Source: Bacteriovoracaceae bacterium | GTDB taxonomy: Bacteria > Bdellovibrionota > Bacteriovoracia > Bacteriovoracales > Bacteriovoracaceae | DNA: 64,000 bases | Assembly: GCA_003245675.1 (NCBI GenBank) | Contig: QKCN01000079.1 | Span: 1 to 64,000 of the forward strand | Reading direction: 5' to 3' | Shown here: positions 57,151-64,000 of the stretch, one piece after another | Layout of the letters: every line of letters begins with the position of its first letter | How positions within the stretch are numbered: the first letter of the stretch is position 1 | The notes under the pieces: model-generated | Database searches by the model: none | The model's input: the letters and a program-made list of their open reading frames with translations, nothing else | Told to the model about the DNA's origin: nothing | Program-made: the position numbers and the translations under genes

Positions 57151-57481
57151 TTTTGAAATGCTTTCCAAATTCTTGTACAACAGCAGTAATTTTTTCTTTC
57201 AAAAGAGGATAGCGCTCTTGCCAAATATTTTTCAAATCATCCTTATCCATCTGCTCTAACTCAAGAACAAAAGCCCCTAATTTGTCGAGACGAAAAGTTT
57301 GGGCCGTACCCCTAATTTTATGCAATACATTTTTCACTTCATCCCAATTATTTTCTTGGACAAATTTCTGTGCGAGATCAAGGCGTTCAGGTAAATCGCG
57401 AACAAATCCGCCAACAATATGCTCCATCGCATCTTTATTATTGAGAAATATCGCTTTTAATTCTTTCCAATCAATAATCAT
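57140..57481 (-). CDS. Hpt (histidine phosphotransfer) domain protein
   Basis: 'VKNVLHKIRGTAQTFRLDKLGAFVLELEQ' (HxxxG-type Hpt helix). Confidence 0.75.
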   Translation of the reverse strand: MIIDWKELKAIFLNNKDAMEHIVGGFVRDLPERLDLAQKFVQENNWDEVKNVLHKIRGTAQTFRLDKLGAFVLELEQMDKDDLKNIWQERYPLLKEKITAVVQEFGKHFKNGI

Positions 57482-59211
57482 GATTCCCCCAATTCAATAA
57501 ATTGAAAACTATCAACATCGAAAAGTCCTTTGTCTGTTAATTTCAAATGAGGAATAACAGGCAAAGCTAAAAAGGCAAGCTGCAAAAAAGGAGACTCAAG
57601 AGTTCCCCCTAAGCTTTTATAGGCTTGATCCAGCTCCTGCAATCCCTTATCGATTTCATCTGCACTTTGTTCACTAATCAAACCGGCAATGGGTAGTTCA
57701 AGATGCGCAACAATCTTCCCATCCTTAGCAACAGCAAAACCTCCCCCCTTTGAAATAAGTGCATTAACGGCTATGGTCATATCATCAAAACTTTTCCCCG
57801 CCACAATAATATTATGAGAATCGTGGGCAACAGAAGAAGCTAAGGCTCCTTTAGAAATCTCTAGGCCCTCCACAAAGGCTTGGGATATTTTTTTAGTTTT
57901 CCCATGCCGCTCAACAACAGCTAAATAGCATTGCTCTTTAGGAAGCTGCCCATTTTGAATATGACAATTTTTTTTGAGAGTCACAATTTGACCGGCGATA
58001 ATACCAATGCTTTTATAGTTTCCATCTTCAAAATCAATTTTAAACTCATCCAAAGACAGAAATTCTCTTTTCATAGAATTGTGACGTGGAGCCTTGGAAT
58101 CTTTAATTTTTTGGCAAACCTGTGTATCTAAGTTTAACTGTGATACAAACTGTCCTCCGATCATCACATCAGCAATCTCGACCTTTTCATAATCGGACAA
58201 CAAAACAATATCAGCAAAATAGCCTGGCGCAATCAACCCCATATGATCGAGATGGTAAAAACGGGCCGGAGAAAAGCTAGCCATTTTATAAGCTAGATGA
58301 GCAGGGACATTGCATTCTTGAATCAACATTTTGATGAGATAATTAATATGTCCCTCTTTCATTATTTCCAAAGGATTGCGATCATCTGTACATAAGAAAG
58401 AATGAACAACACTACTTTCATTGATGGCCGAAGCTAAGTCTTTAAGGTTCTTTGCAACAGTTCCTTCACGCATAATAACGGCCATTCCCCGTTGTAACTT
58501 CTCTCGTGCTTCATCACTACTAACGGTCTCATGGCAAGTTGATGGTCCACCACAGAGGTAGGCGTTAAGCCCCTTCCCTCTTAGCATTGGTGCGTGTCCA
58601 TCGATAACTCTTCCTGCAAAGCTTTCAATTTTATCTAAGACTTTTTCATCCCCTGCAATCACGCCAGGGAAATTCATCATCTCACCCATCCCGAGACTAT
58701 TGGCGCTCTCTTTTAAACGATTCATTTCAGTAATGCCAAAATTGGCACCATTACTCTCAAAGCCGGGCAACGCCGGAACACAAGAAGGAATCTGAACGAG
58801 GAAATGTTGAGACATCATTTGAGCACAACGCAAAAACCAAGACACTCCTTCTTCTCCCAAAACATTAGCTATTTCATGAGGATCTGCAATCATAGCAGTT
58901 GTCCCCAAAGGCAAAGTTGTTTTTTCAAATTCAAAAGGATTCATCATGGATGACTCTAAATGCATATGCGCATCAATAAATCCAGGTACGGCCCACAACT
59001 GACTGCCATCAATGACCTTTTCCCCTTCATAATCAGGTCCAACTCCTGCAATAAAGCGACCTGCAATTGCAATATCACAACGCTCAATTCCTCCATTAAT
59101 AAAGTCCGGGCGCTGCACATTTTTTATGACACAATCAGCTTTTTGATCACCACGAGCGACCGCCAACATTTTTGAATACTCATCTCTCTTAATTTTTTTT
59201 GATGATGACAT
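57478..59211 (-). CDS. ade: Adenine deaminase
   Basis: 'VPGFIDAHMHLESSMMNPFEFE', 'ADPHEIANVLG', 'HDSHNIIVAG'. Confidence 0.95.
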   Translation of the reverse strand: MSSSKKIKRDEYSKMLAVARGDQKADCVIKNVQRPDFINGGIERCDIAIAGRFIAGVGPDYEGEKVIDGSQLWAVPGFIDAHMHLESSMMNPFEFEKTTLPLGTTAMIADPHEIANVLGEEGVSWFLRCAQMMSQHFLVQIPSCVPALPGFESNGANFGITEMNRLKESANSLGMGEMMNFPGVIAGDEKVLDKIESFAGRVIDGHAPMLRGKGLNAYLCGGPSTCHETVSSDEAREKLQRGMAVIMREGTVAKNLKDLASAINESSVVHSFLCTDDRNPLEIMKEGHINYLIKMLIQECNVPAHLAYKMASFSPARFYHLDHMGLIAPGYFADIVLLSDYEKVEIADVMIGGQFVSQLNLDTQVCQKIKDSKAPRHNSMKREFLSLDEFKIDFEDGNYKSIGIIAGQIVTLKKNCHIQNGQLPKEQCYLAVVERHGKTKKISQAFVEGLEISKGALASSVAHDSHNIIVAGKSFDDMTIAVNALISKGGGFAVAKDGKIVAHLELPIAGLISEQSADEIDKGLQELDQAYKSLGGTLESPFLQLAFLALPVIPHLKLTDKGLFDVDSFQFIELGES

Positions 59212-59238
59212 TTACGCCTCCCTCTTTATAATAAAACC

Positions 59239-59847
59239 ATGGGTATTTTCAAAAACTTAAAAAAAGCTCTCGAAGATAAAGACAATGCAACTTGTCTAAA
59301 CTTGTCACTTAATAAGAATACAAGTCTCCCTGAGGAATTATCTCTACTTCCCAATCTAAAAGAATTATACATCAAAGCAAAAAACATTGAAGAGCTTTCC
59401 CTTGCGAAACTCCCTCAATTAGAATATTTTTCGCTGCAGAATGAGCAAAATCTGAAACTTTCTCATGAGCTTTTTGAGCACCCAAATCTAAAAACCCTAA
59501 GTCTCAACAACTGCCTTATCCAAACTTTTCCTCAACTGAAAAAAGACAATATTGTGTTAGAAAACCTATATCTCAACAATAATGACTTAGAAGAGTTGCC
59601 CCTGGGGCTAAGCCACTTAAAAGCTCTTAAAGTATTATTTTTGGGCAGCAACAAAATCAAGTCATTGCCTGCAGACATTGCTCAATACAACTCACTGCAA
59701 CGCCTGATTTTAGATAGCAATCAACTTGAAAAATGTCCTATGATATTAAAGCAAGCGACGAAACTATTGCATCTTTCCATTGACAATAACCCCTTCTCCG
59801 AAGAAGAACGGGCCATTATTGAACGAGAACTCAAGCTCTGGTTTTAG
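59239..59847 (+). CDS. Leucine-rich repeat protein
   Basis: Several LxxLxLxxNxLxxLP repeats. Confidence 0.88.
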   Translation: MGIFKNLKKALEDKDNATCLNLSLNKNTSLPEELSLLPNLKELYIKAKNIEELSLAKLPQLEYFSLQNEQNLKLSHELFEHPNLKTLSLNNCLIQTFPQLKKDNIVLENLYLNNNDLEELPLGLSHLKALKVLFLGSNKIKSLPADIAQYNSLQRLILDSNQLEKCPMILKQATKLLHLSIDNNPFSEEERAIIERELKLWF

Positions 59848-60203
59848 ACTTTGATGCGATTATTAGCCTTACGCAAACGATCATTTAAAGTGCGCAGTAA
59901 AATTTGTAACCACTTCGGTTGGCTTTCAAAAAACTTATCAAACTTAGCCTGAGGAATTTCAATCAACTCACAATCACTTAAAGCTTTTACGGTGGCCGAG
60001 CGAGGCTCCTTGTCTAAAAAGCTCATCTCTCCTACTAATTCACCGGAATAAATAAAACCAAGCTGAACTTGCTCTGTTCCTCTCATTTTATAAGCGACTA
60101 ACTGACCACTCTGGAGCCAGTACATCATATCCCCAATTTCACCTTCTCTGAGTAAAATATCGCCTTTGGATACTTTTATACGCTTTCCGACTTCTTCAGT
60201 CAC
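59844..60203 (-). CDS. Cyclic nucleotide-binding domain protein
   Basis: 'LLREGEIGDMMYWLQSGQLVAYK...GELVGEMSFLDKEPRSATVKALSDCELIEI'. Confidence 0.9.
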   Translation of the reverse strand: MTEEVGKRIKVSKGDILLREGEIGDMMYWLQSGQLVAYKMRGTEQVQLGFIYSGELVGEMSFLDKEPRSATVKALSDCELIEIPQAKFDKFFESQPKWLQILLRTLNDRLRKANNRIKV

Positions 60204-60389
60204 TTACTCCTCCCTGCTAATCTTAGCTTCATTATCTCTCGCCCCCTTCAAAAGACAAAGCAGGTTGAATTTTCCATATCTCAGTGGAAACTTATTGATC
60301 CTTTCGCTCAAGTTTTTTGATAAAGAAAATTGTCATGTCCCAAAAACAATGAAAAAATACAATAACTTGACCATATCAGGAGTCTTTCT

Positions 60390-61583
60390 ATGTCCAATTG
60401 GCCGTCACAATTTAATAATTTTTTACATTCAAGCTGGGTACTTATTTTTGCTTATATTTTTTGCACCGTGGTTGCCGAACGAGTTCTTAAATTTGTAATA
60501 CATCGCTTTATTTCCTCCAAAATGGAAAAATTTAGTGATCAAGCAGTCGGACAGCGCCCCTATAATCGCTTCTCCAAAAGCTCCTCACTGGCAATCTTCT
60601 CTGGATTATGGCTTTTAGGTCTCCCCTTAGCGGAATTAACGCCAGATATGCATGAAGCTCTCTGGCGAGGACTTATTATCGTCTTTACAATTAGTACTGT
60701 TATTGCCTCAATGTTTCTCGTGGATCTTGTCTCTTCTTATTTCAAAAGCCTTGCAGAAAAAAGTAGCAATAAGTTTGATGACTTGCTGGTCCCTCTTGTC
60801 GGGAAAAGTGCTAAGGTATTTGTACTTTCCATCGGAGCAATTTTCATTGCTCAAAGCTTTACCCTCAATGTCACAAATCTTATTGCTGGTCTCGGAATTG
60901 GAGGTTTAGCCTTTGCTCTTGCAGCCAAAGATACTCTCTCTAACCTCTTTGGGTCTTTAACCGTATTAATAGATCGTCCTTTTCATATTGGAGACTGGAT
61001 CGTTATTGGGGATAAAATTGAAGGAATTGTTGAACAAGTTGGTTTTCGCAGCACTCGTCTGAGAACATTTTATGATTCATTAATTACTGTTCCCAACAAC
61101 AATCTGACAAATATTCAAATCGATAATTATGGACGCCGTCGCTATCGCCGCTATTCTACCAAGCTAACCATTCAATATGGTACAGAGCCAGAAGTGATTG
61201 AAACATTTTGTGAAGGCATAAGACAGTTGATCAGCAACCATCCTAAAACCAGAAAAGATTACTTTCACGTATACCTCAACGATCTCGGCTCCAGTGCCTA
61301 TGAAATTTTGCTCTATCTTTTCTGGGAAGCACCAGACTGGCCATCGGAGTTGCATGAGCGCCATCACCTCTTGATTGATGTTATCCGCTTAGCAAAACAG
61401 CTCCATGTTAATTTCGCTTTTCCAACTCAAACCCTCCACCTCTTTCAAGAAACAAAAGAAGTGGTTCCTGCCTTCACTAGCTCAATTCATGAAAAAGCGG
61501 TCCAACTAGGAAAGGAATTGAGTTTGAATAATGTTGGCCTCACTGGTCCACGCAGCTCTCAAGAACAGATTTTTTCAAAATAA
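60390..61583 (+). CDS. MscS-family mechanosensitive ion channel
   Basis: 'GLGIGGLAFALAAKDTLSNLFGSLTVLIDRPFHIGDWIVIGD', 'TVPNNNL'. Confidence 0.93.
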   Translation: MSNWPSQFNNFLHSSWVLIFAYIFCTVVAERVLKFVIHRFISSKMEKFSDQAVGQRPYNRFSKSSSLAIFSGLWLLGLPLAELTPDMHEALWRGLIIVFTISTVIASMFLVDLVSSYFKSLAEKSSNKFDDLLVPLVGKSAKVFVLSIGAIFIAQSFTLNVTNLIAGLGIGGLAFALAAKDTLSNLFGSLTVLIDRPFHIGDWIVIGDKIEGIVEQVGFRSTRLRTFYDSLITVPNNNLTNIQIDNYGRRRYRRYSTKLTIQYGTEPEVIETFCEGIRQLISNHPKTRKDYFHVYLNDLGSSAYEILLYLFWEAPDWPSELHERHHLLIDVIRLAKQLHVNFAFPTQTLHLFQETKEVVPAFTSSIHEKAVQLGKELSLNNVGLTGPRSSQEQIFSK

Positions 61584-61594
61584 GGAAATATAAA

Positions 61595-62485
61595 TTGGAA
61601 TCGCAAACAATTATTAAACTCGAAAATATATCTAAATCATTTGGCTCTCTTGCTGTATTAGATGGACTGAATCTCGAAATAAAATCAGGCCGTTTCTATG
61701 TTCTCTTAGGGGAAAATGGCTCCGGAAAATCAACCATTATAAAATTACTCATGGGACAAGAGATCCCTGATGAAGGTCAAGGAGAAATGTTAGGGCATTC
61801 CATCCATGGCAATGATCTCAGGAATCGCCAATATATTGGCCACGTCTCGGAGCTTATTGACTACAAAGTTCCCATCAAGATGAAAGAATTTGTCTTACGC
61901 TATAAAGATTTTTTTGAGAATTGGGACCAAGCTCTTTTTGACAAGCTCATAAAGGACCGAAAAATTGATCTTAATCGTAAATTTGATCAGTATTCTCGTG
62001 GTCAACGTATGCAATTGGCCCTTATTTTAGCTATCTCCATACACCCCAAACTTCTGCTACTGGATGAAATAACCTCGGTTCTAGATATTTACGCTCGAAA
62101 ATATTTTCTCAACCTTTTTGCAGAACTGATGAAAAAAGGAACGACGATATTACTAACAACGAATATTATCTCTGAAGTTCAACAGCATGCCACCCACATC
62201 GTACTCATTCGAAATCAGAAAACGGAATTTAACTCTTCGATTGAGCAGCTTCATCAAACCTTTGTTAAATTGCGCGTCCCCGAAGGAGCAAATCCGAATA
62301 TTTTAACCAGCGAGAATTGTACCTGGGCGGGGCTTAATAGTGATGGCTCAACGGGATGGATTGTCCCCAAATACATCGCAGAAAAAGAGGAAATCCCAAC
62401 AGAGTTCATTGATCGACGCAAAGCAAGTCTCGATGACATTTTTATTTATTATTTTAATTTCCCCGCAGCACAATCAGAGGAATAA
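61595..62485 (+). CDS. ABC transporter ATP-binding protein
   Basis: 'LLGENGSGKSTIIKLLMG', 'QYSRGQRMQLALILAI', 'LLLLDEITS'; TTG start. Confidence 0.92.
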   Translation: MESQTIIKLENISKSFGSLAVLDGLNLEIKSGRFYVLLGENGSGKSTIIKLLMGQEIPDEGQGEMLGHSIHGNDLRNRQYIGHVSELIDYKVPIKMKEFVLRYKDFFENWDQALFDKLIKDRKIDLNRKFDQYSRGQRMQLALILAISIHPKLLLLDEITSVLDIYARKYFLNLFAELMKKGTTILLTTNIISEVQQHATHIVLIRNQKTEFNSSIEQLHQTFVKLRVPEGANPNILTSENCTWAGLNSDGSTGWIVPKYIAEKEEIPTEFIDRRKASLDDIFIYYFNFPAAQSEE

Positions 62486-62488
62486 TTA

Positions 62489-64000
62489 ATGAGTTCTCTA
62501 TTTTCTATTTTCTTCCCCAAATTTATAAAAAAGTTGGCCCTCCTTTGGGTTATCGTAACAATAGTCATGCTGGCTCTTTTAAAAATACTCGCCATTAACC
62601 AAATCACGGACATTATATTTAGCTGCATGATTTTGATATGGATTTTTATGATCACGGCTCCCATGTTTGCCAAAGATGCAAATCCCTTGGCCAATAATAT
62701 GAATTGGGTGATGAATCTTCCTTGTACTAAAGAAGAACTTATTCGCTTCAATCTCTTCTTTCAAATTGCAAAATTTTTATCTATGTTCATATTGGGCATG
62801 TTCCTTTTTGCGGCTTATGCCGCAATACTCATTCAAGGAATTGACAAAACGGAGCTCTTATCATCGCTTAATTCATCAGCAGAATTGCCTTTAATGGGGC
62901 CTCATCTAGTCAGTGATAAAATGCTAGACAAAGATTTCATGGCAAAGTTCTCTCTTTGGGAAATTCTTTCAAACTATCGTTCTGCGATAATCAGCGCCTT
63001 ACTCATTATTTTTGCATCTGTGCTCTCACTGCTTGGACCAGGTGGGCGCAGCCCTTATTCAACCTATATGCAAAAAATTGCCAACAAAGAGCACTTGAAA
63101 AAAAATAACCGACTTTACACTTTAACTATTGGATTCATCGCGGGTGGAACCTTTTTCTTTTTAGAGGGCTCTCTTCCCATGCTAGTTGCCCTACCTTGTA
63201 TTGCCGTTATCATCCTTCTTTTTGCTTTTGAAGACTATCAAGAAACATTTAAGCTCTTTCGCTCCAAGAAGGCCGTAACCATTCGCAAAGGATTACTTTT
63301 TAGTGCACTCATCATCATTGCGGGTCTAAAACTATTTTCTGATCGCCTTATTGATTCTCCTCATACGACAAGTGCTCTTAAATTTAGAGAACTAGAATTC
63401 CAAAAAGGATTTCGCAAAAAAATTAACCCTCATGTTGTACTCGATAGCCTGACAGATGATCTCGAGCCATCTCAAATAGAATTTATCATTGATCTGCTTA
63501 AATCAAATAATCCTCAGAGTAAGAAATTTCTTTTCAAAAATGCAAAGCAAGTATTTGCCACCCAAAAAAATATGCGCAGTAAAATAAAGCTGGCTGAAGT
63601 TTATGACTTTGTACACTCTCAAGAGTTTAGCTTTGAAGATTTTTTGTACCATCTCAAAGAACAACAAATTCCGATAGAATATCGCAAACTGGCAAAAGTC
63701 ATTACTCCTGAAATGATCGGCCAAGAGCTCAGGCAAAAATGGCTCCAAGATGAGAAACTTAGATCCTTTGTGATTGATGAGCTGATAAATGAAAAACACT
63801 CGAAGGATGAATCGATTTCTTTGCTTTATCACATTGGACAAAACTATCTCAACTATGACACCGTGGCAGCAATCAAAGTTCTTAAACTCTTTGGGAGCAA
63901 ACTAGATACATCGCCTCAAGAACTGATGGAACTTAGAACTCTTTCCCTAAAGGAATTTGCAGATAAATTATCTGAAAAAGTAAAAAAGAAAAAAGAAGAA
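62489..64000 (+). CDS. ABC-type permease-like membrane protein with long C-terminal domain, truncated at right edge
   Basis: Open frame MSSLFSIFFPKFIKKLALLWVIVTIV... to window end, several TM segments; absent from ORF track for lack of a stop. Confidence 0.75.
   Translation, partial: MSSLFSIFFPKFIKKLALLWVIVTIVMLALLKILAINQITDIIFSCMILIWIFMITAPMFAKDANPLANNMNWVMNLPCTKEELIRFNLFFQIAKFLSMFILGMFLFAAYAAILIQGIDKTELLSSLNSSAELPLMGPHLVSDKMLDKDFMAKFSLWEILSNYRSAIISALLIIFASVLSLLGPGGRSPYSTYMQKIANKEHLKKNNRLYTLTIGFIAGGTFFFLEGSLPMLVALPCIAVIILLFAFEDYQETFKLFRSKKAVTIRKGLLFSALIIIAGLKLFSDRLIDSPHTTSALKFRELEFQKGFRKKINPHVVLDSLTDDLEPSQIEFIIDLLKSNNPQSKKFLFKNAKQVFATQKNMRSKIKLAEVYDFVHSQEFSFEDFLYHLKEQQIPIEYRKLAKVITPEMIGQELRQKWLQDEKLRSFVIDELINEKHSKDESISLLYHIGQNYLNYDTVAAIKVLKLFGSKLDTSPQELMELRTLSLKEFADKLSEKVKKKKEE

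Overview
The window looks like a chromosomal segment of a low-GC Gram-negative bacterium. I suspect a Bdellovibrio/Bacteriovorax-like lineage from gene style only; this is not tested. There are two parts. (1) About 1-5.4 kb is an accessory, island-like block at the 3' end of an ssrA (tmRNA) gene on the minus strand (about 5568-5941). It holds a left-truncated DEAH (SF2) helicase, a DUF3892-like protein, an XRE-HTH/TerB-like fusion, a PIN-like nuclease candidate and a cluster of small membrane or secreted proteins. A shared 56-bp element (43/56 identical by eye) lies 32-33 nt upstream of both the helicase and the small-gene operon, which links them as a possibly co-regulated, undescribed module. 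(2) About 6-64 kb is mostly housekeeping and metabolic genes: a YeeE/YedE transporter, galK, oadG-A-B, glycerate kinase, acetate uptake and CoA-transferase, a xanthine-dehydrogenase-like trio, ung, rRNA/tRNA modification enzymes, a compact pyrimidine operon with a PyrB-PyrI fusion, an ade-Hpt-trmO-mntP cluster, mscS and an ABC transporter that runs off the right edge. Other notable items are a tandem paralogue pair with an orphan 3' remnant (39.4-41.3 kb), a 31-bp near-perfect inverted repeat (33009-33079), an OadB with a His/Cys-rich N-terminal extension, an Asn/Arg/Gly-rich low-complexity protein, and a secreted Cys-His-Asp protease-like protein. All calls come from reading sequence and translations; no database search was run.
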